A DNA stretch of 64,000 nt from Mesorhizobium temperatum (GTDB taxonomy: Bacteria > Pseudomonadota > Alphaproteobacteria > Rhizobiales > Rhizobiaceae). The notes under the pieces are model-generated. The model made no database searches. It was not told where the DNA came from and saw nothing but the letters and a program-made list of their open reading frames with translations. The stretch lies in contig NZ_NPKJ01000075.1 in the NCBI RefSeq assembly GCF_002284575.1, positions 186,001 to 250,000 on the forward strand, written 5' to 3'. Positions 8,527 to 17,494 of the stretch are shown one piece after another (the first letter of the stretch is position 1; each line of letters opens with the position of its first letter). Both the position numbers and the translations under genes were made by a program.

Positions 8527-10095
8527 ATGGCGAACCAGGCCAGCAAATCCAGCCAAACCAGCAAATCCGGTTTGCTCTTTTCAGGGTCCGACTGGGATTT
8601 CAAGACACTGTCGCGCGCCTACGAAGCAATCGAGGCGATCGCGATCGAAGAGCTTCACCTCGACGTCTATCCGGTGCAGATGGAGATCATCTCGTCCCAG
8701 CAGATGCTCGACGCCTATTCCTCGGTCGGCATGCCGCTGATGTATCGCCACTGGTCTTTCGGCAAGCATTTCCTCTACCAGGAATTGCTCTATCGCAAAG
8801 GCGGGCGGGGGCTCGCCTATGAACTGGTCATCAATTCCAATCCTTGCATCGTCTACCTGATGGAGGAAAACACCATGGCCCTGCAGGCCCTGGTGACAGC
8901 TCATGCAGCGCTTGGCCATAATCATTTCTTCAAGAACAATCATCTGTTCCGGCAGTGGACGGACGCCAGCGCGATCCTGAGCTATCTCGATTTCGCCAAG
9001 GGTTACATTGCCCGTTGCGAGGAGCGGCACGGTGTGGCCGCGGTGGAGGCGATCCTCGACTCGGCCCACGCGCTGATGGAACAGGGCGTGTTCAGATACC
9101 ATCGGCCGCCGAAGCTGTCGTCGGAGCGGCAGCGTGAAGGCGTTCGCGAGCGCCTGGAGTACGAAGAGCGTTCCTACAATGACCTGTGGCGCACGCTCCC
9201 GCGATCGAAGGACGGGACCAAGGCCAGCGAAACGGACCTCGGCATGGCGGAGCGGAAGAAAACGCTCAACCTGCCGGAGGAAAACCTGCTCTACTTCCTG
9301 GAAAAAAACAGCCTGGTCCTGGAGCCTTGGCAACGTGAAATCATCAGGATCGTCCGCGTCGTCGCGCAATACTTTTATCCGCAGCGGCAAACGCAGGTGA
9401 TGAACGAAGGTTGCGCCACGTTTGTGCACTACACACTCATGAACATGCTGTTCGATCGCGGTCTGATCACCGAAGGCGCGATGCTGGAAATCCTGCGCAA
9501 CCATTCGAACGTGATCTTTCAGCCGGGCTTCGACGACCCGCGTTTTTCCGGCATCAATCCCTATGCCCTGGGCCTCGACATGATGCAGGACATCCAGCGC
9601 ATATCGACTGAGCCGACCGCCGAGGATCGTGACTGGTTCCCCGATATCGCCGGCAACGGCAATTGGCGCGAAACCCTGCTCGACGCATGGGCGAACCATC
9701 GCGACGAATCTTTCATCCGCCAGTATCTGAGCCCCGCTCTGATGCGGAAGTGGCGGTTCTTTATCCTCGCCGATGCGGCCAGCGAACCGCATTACGAAGT
9801 CGCGTCGATACACAATGAGCGTGGCTACGAAAAAATACGCGCCGGGCTCGCCTACAGCTACGACATCGGCGCGAGCCGCCCGGATATCCAGGTGGTGGAT
9901 GTCGATCTGCTCGGCGACCGACAGTTGCGACTGGAGCACAAGGTGAAGGACGGCATCGTGCTGGAGGAGGCCAGTCGCGACGCCACACTGCGCCATATCC
10001 GTCGCCTGTGGGGCTATGAGGTCAGCCTGGCGGCGATCGATGCGCAAACGGGTAGGACGCTCAACGAACGTTCGACCAGCCAAATCGGCGAATGA
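8527..10095 (+). CDS. SpoVR/YcgB family protein
   Basis: A 522-residue soluble protein of the SpoVR family, third gene of the prkA-yeaH-spoVR operon. Family marks include YPVQMEIISSQQMLDAYSS near the N-terminus, the His-rich HAALGHNHFFKNNHLFRQW segment and the NEGCATFVHYTLMN motif. I start at MANQASKSSQ (8527), which has GAGGGGGGAA upstream; a longer frame from 8413 overlaps yeaH. SpoVR acts in Bacillus spore cortex formation. Its role in non-sporulating bacteria is undefined beyond stress linkage. Its end abuts an intergenic repeat. Confidence 0.94.
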   Translation: MANQASKSSQTSKSGLLFSGSDWDFKTLSRAYEAIEAIAIEELHLDVYPVQMEIISSQQMLDAYSSVGMPLMYRHWSFGKHFLYQELLYRKGGRGLAYELVINSNPCIVYLMEENTMALQALVTAHAALGHNHFFKNNHLFRQWTDASAILSYLDFAKGYIARCEERHGVAAVEAILDSAHALMEQGVFRYHRPPKLSSERQREGVRERLEYEERSYNDLWRTLPRSKDGTKASETDLGMAERKKTLNLPEENLLYFLEKNSLVLEPWQREIIRIVRVVAQYFYPQRQTQVMNEGCATFVHYTLMNMLFDRGLITEGAMLEILRNHSNVIFQPGFDDPRFSGINPYALGLDMMQDIQRISTEPTAEDRDWFPDIAGNGNWRETLLDAWANHRDESFIRQYLSPALMRKWRFFILADAASEPHYEVASIHNERGYEKIRAGLAYSYDIGASRPDIQVVDVDLLGDRQLRLEHKVKDGIVLEEASRDATLRHIRRLWGYEVSLAAIDAQTGRTLNERSTSQIGE

Positions 10096-10097
10096 CC

Positions 10098-10155
10098 AAA
10101 ACCGGGATAGCCGGCGACGACCTCCTAGCCGATTTCCGCTTTTGGGTCCAATGCT
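10098..10155. repeat. Intergenic palindromic repeat, AAAACCGG...TTTTGGGTCC type
   Basis: Holds CAAAACCGGGA on the left and GCTTTTGGGTCCAATGCTCTGG on the right, related to the elements at 27944-28033 and 29484-29499. The right half supplies the last codons of the 10125-10385 gene. Such AAAACCGG/CCGGTTTT elements with a TCCGATGCTCTA end are common between genes in rhizobia; copy number elsewhere cannot be seen here. Confidence 0.5.
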
Positions 10156-10385
10156 CTGGCCGTCGGACCCGGGAAGGTCGGTTCCGTGGGAATTTCGGAT
10201 GGTGTCTCGGGAGGAATTTCGACGGGCTGCCTTTGCGGGCTGGGAACGGGATCAGGAGAAGGCGGAGGAACGCCCGGAGGTTCATCCGGCGGAGTTTCCG
10301 GCGGAGCAGGCGGCCGGGCAGGCTCAGGATTGGGATTATCCGGTATCGGCACGGGATTGTTCGGATCAGGATCAGGATCGGTCAT
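10125..10385 (-). CDS. Small proline/aspartate-rich protein
   Basis: An 86-residue low-complexity protein, mostly Pro with Asp, Glu, Asn and Thr (TDPDPDPNNPVPIPDNPNP and similar). It has no signal peptide or hydrophobic segment and is probably disordered. GGGGAG lies five bases before the ATG at 10385; a GTG two codons earlier is possible. The C-terminal dozen residues are encoded by an intergenic repeat, so the tail may be unconserved. A stress-type promoter lies about 180 bases upstream. It resembles the 49108-49293 product in composition and promoter. No function can be assigned. Confidence 0.6.
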   Translation of the reverse strand: MTDPDPDPNNPVPIPDNPNPEPARPPAPPETPPDEPPGVPPPSPDPVPSPQRQPVEIPPETPSEIPTEPTFPGPTARALDPKAEIG

Positions 10386-10558
10386 GGACACTCCCCGAAG
10401 CTTGCTTCACATCTCCTCGGCGCCAATGTGTTTCCAATTCAACAGCTCAGGCGCCAATGAGTAGCTCGTTTTCGCTGTCGACCCCGGCGTAGACGTGGGT
10501 CGTTCGCAGCGGGATGTGTCTCCTTCCGTTTCCTCGGAGGAGGATCATCCAGGGTGAC

Positions 10559-10583
10559 AACCATCGCGCCGAACGATGGTTCC
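10559..10583 (-). promoter_or_regulatory. Candidate EcfG/RpoE2-type promoter for the 10125-10385 gene
   Basis: Minus-strand GGAACC, 16 bases, GGTT (GGAAC-N18-TT). The -10 side, GATGGTTGTC, closely resembles that of the site at 56059-56083 (AATGGTTGTG). About 175 bases separate it from the start codon. Confidence 0.5.
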
Positions 10584-10715
10584 CTGCCTTAGCGGTGGGG
10601 CTCAATGCCAGCGGCGTTGAAAAATGGAGCGGCGGCTCCACCTTCGTCGCTTTACCGTGTCGGCGAGCACGCTATGTACGCCGCGTATTGCCAGGACGGT
10701 TCAAGGAGGAACAGC

Positions 10716-11213
10716 ATGCGCGCGTTCACGATTGTCACCCTTCTTCTGGTCGCAATCACAATGGCGCTCTCGCTCGCGCACGCGTTGGAGTTGCCCGGCA
10801 AGTTGCGCCTCAAGGAGGCCACCTACAAATCTGTGCAGGCGATCTACTATCCCGGCTTCACGATCGGCGGGTTTGCCGAGATCGGCGGCATCATTGCACT
10901 CGCCATTCTGCTTTACCTCACGCCTTATCCAGGCGCTCGATTCTGGTGGACCTTGGCGGCCCTTGTCTTTCTGGTGGCGGAACATGCGACCTATTGGTTG
11001 GTGACGCATCCCGTCAACAATTTCTGGGTGCAGGATGTCGCTGTGTCGAAACCAGCCGCGACGTTTTTTTCAATGCTCCGTCGGAAGCAAAGCGGCGACT
11101 GGAAAGACTTGCGCGATGTTTGGGAAGCCTCGCACGTCGCCAGGGCAGGCCTGGCGATGCTGAGCCTGAGCTCGATTGCTGTCGCCGCGACATTTTTTGC
11201 TGGGAGTGAATAG
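10716..11213 (+). CDS. Four-helix membrane protein, DUF1772-like
   Basis: A 165-residue membrane protein with four hydrophobic segments (about residues 3-22, 45-65, 70-90 and 140-160). The stretch SLAHALELPGKLRL, followed by the IYYPGFTIGGFAEIGGI segment, resembles DUF1772/anthrone-oxygenase-like proteins of rhizobia; this is a pattern judgement. AAGGAGGA lies five bases before the ATG at 10716, which is why I reject the longer reading from 10605. No stress-type promoter is visible upstream. Function unknown. Confidence 0.72.
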   Translation: MRAFTIVTLLLVAITMALSLAHALELPGKLRLKEATYKSVQAIYYPGFTIGGFAEIGGIIALAILLYLTPYPGARFWWTLAALVFLVAEHATYWLVTHPVNNFWVQDVAVSKPAATFFSMLRRKQSGDWKDLRDVWEASHVARAGLAMLSLSSIAVAATFFAGSE

Positions 11214-11234
11214 CGCGCGGGATGCGCAGCGACG

Positions 11235-11441
11235 CTACTTGTTCGTCCGCATCTTTTGCCTTGGATTGATCCCGCCAAGGGCGTTCGTGTCGTTCTCGAC
11301 GTCGCCCTCGATCGTGTTTTCGCCTTCGAGTACGAGTTCGTCGCCTTCCTTGATCGTGCCCTTCGAGGTCCCGATACCGGGATTGTTCCTCAGATCGGCA
11401 TCGCTCGGCTTTTTCCACTTTGGATGTTTGGTTCCGCTCAT
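11235..11441 (-). CDS. Small hydrophilic protein
   Basis: A 68-residue, highly charged soluble protein (MSGTKHPKWKKPSDADLR...) with no hydrophobic segment; probably little folded. GAAGGAG lies seven bases before the ATG. It is convergent with the DUF1772-like gene, and a GGAAC-type promoter lies 35-60 bases upstream of its start. I do not recognise a family; it belongs to the group of small stress-promoter genes of this island. Confidence 0.65.
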   Translation of the reverse strand: MSGTKHPKWKKPSDADLRNNPGIGTSKGTIKEGDELVLEGENTIEGDVENDTNALGGINPRQKMRTNK

Positions 11442-11475
11442 GGCACAACTCCTTCGAAAAGGGTCCTGTTCTAGA

Positions 11476-11500
11476 AACAGCAGGGCGCGATGAATGTTCC
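11476..11500 (-). promoter_or_regulatory. Candidate EcfG/RpoE2-type promoter for the 11235-11441 gene
   Basis: Minus-strand GGAAC, 18 bases, TT (CTGTTTCT). It lies 35 bases before the start codon, a natural promoter position, and shortly before the end of the converging repair-fusion gene. Confidence 0.5.
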
Positions 11501-11539
11501 GCCGAAACTCACCTTGACGCGGCCTTGTCCGAGAGGCGG

Positions 11540-13534
11540 CTAAAGCCCGAACGGATAGGTGTCGGGAACGCCCGTTCCCACATGCTCCGGCCCAAGCGGC
11601 GTCACCGCGGCGGTGTCGTCAAACCAGACGAACGCGTCAAACTGCTGGGAAAGAGAGGCATCCGCGTAATGGCTGCGCAGTTCGGTTTCCGGCCGATAGA
11701 TCACGCCGATGAAGCGCTCCAGCCGACGCTCCAGAAGCCGCTCGCGCAACGTGTCGTCGCGTTTGATGTCGAGCAGGAAACGCGAGACGCCACAGTCATG
11801 GCAAAGCCGCTCGTAGCTATCGCTATGGGAAGGCCGCACCCGCTTGATTTCCATCTCGCCATCCCAGTCGGAGGCTGCGGCGACTGTCCCGGAATGCGTA
11901 CTGAGCCCGATCAAGGCTGCCTCGTCGCCGAAACGCTGGCGGCAGAGCTGGCCGATATTCACTTCGTCCCTGACAATTCCCATTTCGGTATAGCGGGCGT
12001 CGCCAATATGGGAATTATGCGCCCACACGACCGCCTTGGCGTTCGGCCCGCGGGCCTCCAGCAGATGCTCGAGCGTCTCGAACATATGGGTGTCGCGCAG
12101 GTTCCAGGACTGCGCGCCGCCATAGTACATGATCCGATAATAGCGTTCTGCGGAGGCGATCAGCCGGGCATTCTGGGTGGCATCCATGAAATCGACGCCG
12201 TCCTGCTGGGCATAGTCGAGCTGCTTGGCAAGCAGCTCGCGGCATTGTTCAAGCACGGCCTCCTCGCATTTCTCGAAACCCGATGTGAGCGCGACACGGC
12301 CGTAGGTGGATGGTTCATGTTGCCAAGGCGTCAGGCAGCCATAGCGTTCACGCGCGATCTTTGCTGCCTGCGGATCGACCCGATCGAGATATTGCAGAAC
12401 CGCGGCGATCGATCCGCTCATATTGTAGATGTCGAGGCCATAGAACCCCGCCAGTCGGGACGATAGCCTGATGCGCTCATTGTGATGTCGCATCCAGTCG
12501 ACGAATGCGGCAACGTCGGTGTTGCGCCACATCCAGGTGGGAAACCGCTGGAACGGCGGATCGGCGTTGACCCGTGGCGGCCGGTGGCGGACATAGCGAT
12601 CGATCGCCGCTGCGTCAGGCCAGTCAGCCTCGACAGCGACGATGGTGAAGCCGTGCTTCTCGATGAGCCTGCGGGTGATCGCTGCGCGGGCCAGGTAGAA
12701 CTCTGACGTGCCGTGGCTCGCTTCACCGAGCAGGACGACGCGCCGGTCGCCAAACCGATCGAACAATTCGCCGAACGCCGGATCGTCGAAGCCCGGCAAC
12801 GGTTCGGCCGCTGCCGCGATCAACTCCGGCAGACTGCGCGTGCGTGCGCGTCCGGACGGACGATCGTTCGCGATACGGTTGCCGCTCTCGGGCCAGCCCT
12901 GCTCGCCGATGAGCGGGACAAACCGCACGCCGCCGAAATCCTCCTCGCTGTAAGTTGCAGCGCCGGTTCGGGTGACCTTGAGAAGGCGCTGATCATGCGG
13001 TTCGTCGCCGACCGGGATGACGAGCCTGCCGCCGACGTCGAGCTGTTCCTGAAGGGCAAGCGGCGCACCGGGTCCGCCGGCTGCGACCAGAATGGCGTCG
13101 AAGGGCGCTGCGTCGGGCCAGCCTTTGGTGCCATCGCCGGTGCGGACTTCGATATTGTCATAGCCAAGCTCTTCGAACCGCTGTTTCGCCGTTTCCGCCA
13201 ACCCGGCGTGGCGTTCGATCGTGTAAACGCGTTCGACGATCCGGCTCATCACGGCAGCCGCGTACCCTGAGCCGGTGCCAACCTCCAGGACATGGTCGCC
13301 CGGTCCGATCTCTGCCATCTCGATCATCAAGGCGACGATATAGGGCTGCGATATCGTCTGACCCTCCGCAATCGGCAGCGGCCCATCCTCGTAGGCGAAT
13401 TCTTCAAAGCCGGGAGCGACGAAGGCCTCGCGCGGAACCTCACGCATCGCTTCCAGCACCTCGCGGTCATGGATGCCACGGCGGCTGAGATGGACCTCGA
13501 CCATTCGGTCGCGTGCATCGGAAAGGTCGAGCAT
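11540..13534 (-). CDS. Protein-L-isoaspartate methyltransferase fused to erythromycin-esterase-like domain
   Basis: A 664-residue two-domain protein. Residues 1 to about 210 are a Pcm-type SAM methyltransferase: GQTISQPYIVALM, then the SAM-binding LEVGTGSGYAAAV. These enzymes methylate damaged isoaspartyl residues so proteins can be repaired. From about residue 240 an erythromycin-esterase-like (Ere/SucI) domain follows, with VLLGEASHGTSEFY (about 268-281) and VVAEADWPDA-like and VVWAHNSHIGD motifs carrying the family's histidines and glutamates. The start at 13534 (MLDLSDARDRM) has GGAGGAG upstream. A stress-type promoter lies about 145 bases upstream. The second domain's substrate is unknown; macrolide resistance should not be assumed. 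Confidence 0.9.
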   Translation of the reverse strand: MLDLSDARDRMVEVHLSRRGIHDREVLEAMREVPREAFVAPGFEEFAYEDGPLPIAEGQTISQPYIVALMIEMAEIGPGDHVLEVGTGSGYAAAVMSRIVERVYTIERHAGLAETAKQRFEELGYDNIEVRTGDGTKGWPDAAPFDAILVAAGGPGAPLALQEQLDVGGRLVIPVGDEPHDQRLLKVTRTGAATYSEEDFGGVRFVPLIGEQGWPESGNRIANDRPSGRARTRSLPELIAAAAEPLPGFDDPAFGELFDRFGDRRVVLLGEASHGTSEFYLARAAITRRLIEKHGFTIVAVEADWPDAAAIDRYVRHRPPRVNADPPFQRFPTWMWRNTDVAAFVDWMRHHNERIRLSSRLAGFYGLDIYNMSGSIAAVLQYLDRVDPQAAKIARERYGCLTPWQHEPSTYGRVALTSGFEKCEEAVLEQCRELLAKQLDYAQQDGVDFMDATQNARLIASAERYYRIMYYGGAQSWNLRDTHMFETLEHLLEARGPNAKAVVWAHNSHIGDARYTEMGIVRDEVNIGQLCRQRFGDEAALIGLSTHSGTVAAASDWDGEMEIKRVRPSHSDSYERLCHDCGVSRFLLDIKRDDTLRERLLERRLERFIGVIYRPETELRSHYADASLSQQFDAFVWFDDTAAVTPLGPEHVGTGVPDTYPFGL

Positions 13535-13676
13535 CTTTTGCTCCTCCTGCCAGCTGACGTTCCTCCGCCCCGATTGCGCCCCAATGGTGCCCAACGGCTT
13601 CTCGGCGACAATCCCTCGATCGGTATGCGCTCGGCCTCGGCGGCGCTTGATCTCATTTCCTGCGGCTAGTCTCCTT

Positions 13677-13701
13677 AACCGTTGGCGAGCTTCCAGGTTC
13701 C
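13677..13701 (-). promoter_or_regulatory. Candidate EcfG/RpoE2-type promoter of the Pcm-Ere fusion
   Basis: Minus-strand GGAACC, 16 bases, GGTT (GGAAC-N18-TT). It lies in the 289-base gap (13535-13823) between this gene and the divergent phosphoketolase gene. I found nothing else recognisable in that gap. Confidence 0.5.
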
Positions 13702-13823
13702 TGCAAAAGAGCAATTGGCGGCGCAGCGGCGGCTCCGGCCAAACATATTTCCGTGCAAATCCTTTCTCCAGGACGATGCCACTCCAGATATCGACGGGGC
13801 GAACGCATTCTGGAGACGTTTCG

Positions 13824-16235
13824 ATGAACGACGAGGCTCGGACCACTGCGCGGACAACAAGTCTTGATCAGGTCAATCTCATGGACCGCTATTGGCGCGC
13901 CGCGAATTACATTTCGGTTGGCCAGATCTATCTGCTCGACAATCCGCTGCTGCGCGAGCCCCTGAAAGCCGAACACGTCAAGCCGCGGCTGCTCGGCCAT
14001 TGGGGCACGACACCTGGCCTCAACTTCATCTACGTCCACCTGAACCGTGTGATCCGTGAACGCGGTCTCGACGTTCTGTTTATCTGCGGCCCAGGTCATG
14101 GCGGCCCGGCGATGGTCGCAAACACGTGGCTCGAGGGCACCTACAGCGAGATCTATCCTGAAATCGGCCGGGGCGAAGACGGCCTGAGAAAACTGTTCCG
14201 GCAATTCTCCTTCCCTGGCGGAGTCCCCAGCCATGTGGCGCCCGAAACGCCCGGCTCGATCCATGAAGGCGGAGAACTGGGATATGCGCTGGTCCATGCT
14301 TTCGGCGCGGTTTTCGACAATCCCGATCTGGTGGTCGCCTGCGTCGTCGGCGACGGCGAAGCGGAAACCGGTCCGCTCGCGGCGGCATGGCACTCCAACA
14401 AGTTCCTCAACCCGGCATCCGACGGCGCCGTGCTGCCGATCCTGCATCTCAACGGCTACAAGATCGCCAACCCGACGATCCTTGCCCGCATGGATGACGT
14501 GGAATTGCGAAGCCTGTTCGCCGGCTATGGCTACGAACCATTTTTCGTCGAAGGTCACGAGCCAGTTCCCATGCATCGGATGATGACCACGAAGCTGGAC
14601 ACCGCGCTCGACAGAATCCGCTCCATCCAGAAGCGAGCCCGTGCTTCGGGCTGGCAGGGAGAGCGTCCGCTGTGGCCGATGATCGTGCTGCGCAGCCCGA
14701 AGGGGTGGACCGGACCGAAAGAGGTCGATGGCAAGAAGGTCGAGGATTTCTGGCGTTCGCATCAAGTGCCGGTGTCGAACGCTCGCGGCAATGAGGCGCA
14801 CCGCAAGATCCTCGAAGACTGGATGCGGAGCTACGAACCGGAAAAGCTGTTCGACAACAGCGGGCGTCTGCTTCCAGAGCTGGCGGCGCTTGCGCCAACC
14901 GGGCCCAAGCGCATGGGCTCAACCCCCTATGCCAATGGCGGATTGCTGAAGCGCGACCTCGTGCTTCCCGATTGGAGAAGCCTGGCGCTCGATGTGCCGC
15001 GTCCGGGTGGCGCCAAGGCCGAGGCGACGCGGATTCTCGGAAGCTATCTCCGCGACGTCATGCGCCTGAATGCGGATGCCAGGAATTTCCGGCTGATGGG
15101 GCCGGATGAGACATCCTCCAACCGCCTTGACGACGTCTTCGAGGTCACGAACCGGGTCTGGATGCAGCGGATCGAGCCCTATGACGTCCACCTCTCCCGT
15201 GACGGCCGCGTCATGGAAGTGCTCAGCGAGCATCTTTGCCAGGGTTGGCTGGAGGGCTACCTGCTGACCGGCCGCCATGGCCTGCTCTCGTGCTACGAGG
15301 CGTTCATCCACATCGTCGATTCCATGGTCAACCAGCATGCGAAATGGCTGAAGACATCCCGCGAGCTTGCCTGGCGCAAGCCGATCGCCTCACTCAATTA
15401 CCTGCTGACCTCCCATGTCTGGCGGCAGGATCACAACGGCTTCAGCCACCAGGATCCGGGCTTTGCCGATTTCGTCGCCAACAAGAAGGCCGATACGGTC
15501 AGGCTCTATTTCCCGCCGGATGCCAACACGCTGCTCTGGATCACCGAGCATTGCCTGAAAACCTACAACCGCATCAACGTGATCACCGCCGGCAAGCAGC
15601 CAGCGCCGCAATGGCTGTCCGTCGAAGACGCAGAAGCGCACTGCAGGGCGGGGGCGGGGATCTGGGAATGGGCCGGGACGGTTGCGAAGGGCGAGGATCC
15701 GGATGTGGTCATGGGCTGCGCCGGCGACGTGCCGACACTGGAGACGCTCGCTGCCACCGACATTTTGCGTTCGGCGCTTCCGGACCTGAAGGTTCGCGTC
15801 GTCAACGTGGTCGACCTGATGACGCTGCAGTCGAATTCAAAGCATCCGCATGGTCTCGCCGATGAGGATTTCGACGCACTGTTCACGAAAACCAAGCCAG
15901 TCATCTTCGCCTATCACGGCTATCCCTACCTCATCCACCGCCTGACCTACCGACGCGCCAACCATGACAACATGCATGTGCATGGTTTTCGCGAGGAAGG
16001 CACCACCACGACGCCGTTCGACATGGTCGTACTCAATGAACTTGACCGTTTTCACCTGGCGCTCGCCGCGATCAAACACGTACCCGGGCTCGCCGAACGT
16101 GCGAAAGGCCTTGCTGCCGAACTTCAAGCGAAGCTTGTGGAACATAGGGCCTATGTCCGCGAGTACGGCGAAGACATGCCCGAGGTTCAGGAGTGGAACT
16201 GGCCCGAGAACAGCGCGACGAAGGCTGGCGATTGA
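13824..16235 (+). CDS. xfp: Phosphoketolase (xylulose-5-P/fructose-6-P)
   Basis: An 803-residue thiamine-diphosphate enzyme, the normal length for the family. It splits xylulose-5-phosphate or fructose-6-phosphate with phosphate into acetyl phosphate plus a triose or tetrose phosphate. Visible family motifs are LGHWGTTPGLNF, GPGHGGPAM, the ThDP/metal segment VVGDGEAETGPLA, and QDHNGFSHQDPG. The start at 13824 has GGAGA upstream; the long reading from 13473 is a shadow of the divergent gene. The stop overlaps the ackA start by one base (TGATG), so acetyl phosphate passes directly to acetate kinase. A cytoplasmic carbon-conserving shunt. Confidence 0.96.
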   Translation: MNDEARTTARTTSLDQVNLMDRYWRAANYISVGQIYLLDNPLLREPLKAEHVKPRLLGHWGTTPGLNFIYVHLNRVIRERGLDVLFICGPGHGGPAMVANTWLEGTYSEIYPEIGRGEDGLRKLFRQFSFPGGVPSHVAPETPGSIHEGGELGYALVHAFGAVFDNPDLVVACVVGDGEAETGPLAAAWHSNKFLNPASDGAVLPILHLNGYKIANPTILARMDDVELRSLFAGYGYEPFFVEGHEPVPMHRMMTTKLDTALDRIRSIQKRARASGWQGERPLWPMIVLRSPKGWTGPKEVDGKKVEDFWRSHQVPVSNARGNEAHRKILEDWMRSYEPEKLFDNSGRLLPELAALAPTGPKRMGSTPYANGGLLKRDLVLPDWRSLALDVPRPGGAKAEATRILGSYLRDVMRLNADARNFRLMGPDETSSNRLDDVFEVTNRVWMQRIEPYDVHLSRDGRVMEVLSEHLCQGWLEGYLLTGRHGLLSCYEAFIHIVDSMVNQHAKWLKTSRELAWRKPIASLNYLLTSHVWRQDHNGFSHQDPGFADFVANKKADTVRLYFPPDANTLLWITEHCLKTYNRINVITAGKQPAPQWLSVEDAEAHCRAGAGIWEWAGTVAKGEDPDVVMGCAGDVPTLETLAATDILRSALPDLKVRVVNVVDLMTLQSNSKHPHGLADEDFDALFTKTKPVIFAYHGYPYLIHRLTYRRANHDNMHVHGFREEGTTTTPFDMVVLNELDRFHLALAAIKHVPGLAERAKGLAAELQAKLVEHRAYVREYGEDMPEVQEWNWPENSATKAGD

Positions 16236-17407
16236 TGCGACACGCAATTCTTGCACTGAACGCCGGCTCCTCCAGCATCAAGTTCGGACTATACGACCTT
16301 GAACCCTCCGCGGAACTGCAACTTGTCTCGCGTGGCAAGCTGGATCTGGGCGATGCGCCGAGGCTCAGCGCGAAGGCGGCCGATGGAACAGTGCAGTGTG
16401 ATCGGCCGCTTGCCGGAGACGCGCGCAACGCGGGCATCGACGCGTTGCTCGATTGGATCGAGAGCGAACTTGGCGGCAGGAAACTAATCGCCGCCGGCCA
16501 TCGCATCGTGCATGGCGGGTGCGAGTTCGTCGAACCCGTCCGTCTGACGCCTGCCGTGATCGAGGGCTTGGACAGGCTGACGCCGCTTGCTCCGCTGCAC
16601 CAGCCTCGCAGTCTCGCGCCGATCCGGACACTTGCCGCGCTGCGGCCGGATCTGCCGCAGGTCGGATGCTTCGACACAGCCTTCCATCAGACGATCGATC
16701 TGATCGTGAGCCGCTTCGCACTGCCGCGCAAATACGATGCGGAAGGGATCCGCCGCTACGGGTTTCACGGTCTTTCCTACGAATATATCGCCGGGCGGCT
16801 CAAGGAGATATCGCCCGCTCTTGCAGCGAAGCGCACGATCGTCGCCCATCTCGGCAATGGAGCGAGCCTGTGCGCCATGCGCGACGGGAGAAGCGTCGAT
16901 ACGACGATGGGCTTTTCCGCCCTCGACGGCCTGGTCATGGGCACGCGTTGCGGTGCCATCGATCCGGGCGTGCTTTTGTACTTCGTCCTGGAACGAGGGA
17001 TCACGGGGGAAGCTCTGCAGCACATGCTCTATGAGGAATCCGGGCTGCTCGGAATATCCGGCATCTCGGGCGACATGCGCACGCTGGAAGCAAGCGACGA
17101 CCCCCACGCCCGCGAAGCGGTAGACCTTTTTGCTTTCAGGGCAGCAAGGGAGACTGCCGCGCTCGCCAACACGTTGGGCGGCCTCGAATGCCTCGTGTTC
17201 ACCGCCGGCATTGGCGAGCGCTCGGCGCCGGTCCGCATGGCAATATGCGAAAGGCTTCATTGGCTTGGCGTGGCGATTGACGAGCCATCCAATGCCTCTC
17301 ATGCCGAGATCATAAGCCGACCGGACAGCAAGGTCGAAATACGCGTCGTCGCGACCGACGAGGAGAGCATCATTGCCCGCCACACGCGGGTGCAAGGGAA
17401 TGCTTGA
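16235..17407 (+). CDS. ackA: Acetate kinase
   Basis: A 390-residue enzyme converting acetyl phosphate plus ADP to acetate plus ATP. Diagnostic motifs are LNAGSSSIKFGLYD at the N-terminus, GHRIVHGG, FDTAFHQT, YGFHGLSYEYIA, VAHLGNGASLCA and DTTMGFSALDGLVMGTRCG. It is translationally coupled to xfp by a one-base overlap, which fits a phosphoketolase-acetate kinase pathway that harvests ATP from sugar phosphates. The only other nearby start would lie inside xfp. Confidence 0.96.
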   Translation: MRHAILALNAGSSSIKFGLYDLEPSAELQLVSRGKLDLGDAPRLSAKAADGTVQCDRPLAGDARNAGIDALLDWIESELGGRKLIAAGHRIVHGGCEFVEPVRLTPAVIEGLDRLTPLAPLHQPRSLAPIRTLAALRPDLPQVGCFDTAFHQTIDLIVSRFALPRKYDAEGIRRYGFHGLSYEYIAGRLKEISPALAAKRTIVAHLGNGASLCAMRDGRSVDTTMGFSALDGLVMGTRCGAIDPGVLLYFVLERGITGEALQHMLYEESGLLGISGISGDMRTLEASDDPHAREAVDLFAFRAARETAALANTLGGLECLVFTAGIGERSAPVRMAICERLHWLGVAIDEPSNASHAEIISRPDSKVEIRVVATDEESIIARHTRVQGNA

Positions 17408-17439
17408 TAACGCAATCATCGTGCGGTTTTCCAAGGCAA

Positions 17440-17464
17440 GGAACCCTGCGCGTCCGCGACCGTT
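17440..17464 (+). promoter_or_regulatory. EcfG/RpoE2-type promoter of the DUF883-like gene
   Basis: Plus-strand GGAACC, 16 bases, CGTTT: the full GGAACC-N16-CGTT consensus and the best match of the set. It lies 31 bases before the 17495 start codon. Confidence 0.6.
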
Positions 17465-17494
17465 TCCCTGTCTGATATCAAAGGGAGAAATCCA

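Noticed and set aside
11540..12815. Macrolide-resistance determinant
   Set aside because: The Ere-like domain is fused to a protein-repair enzyme behind a stress promoter; fold membership alone does not support resistance.
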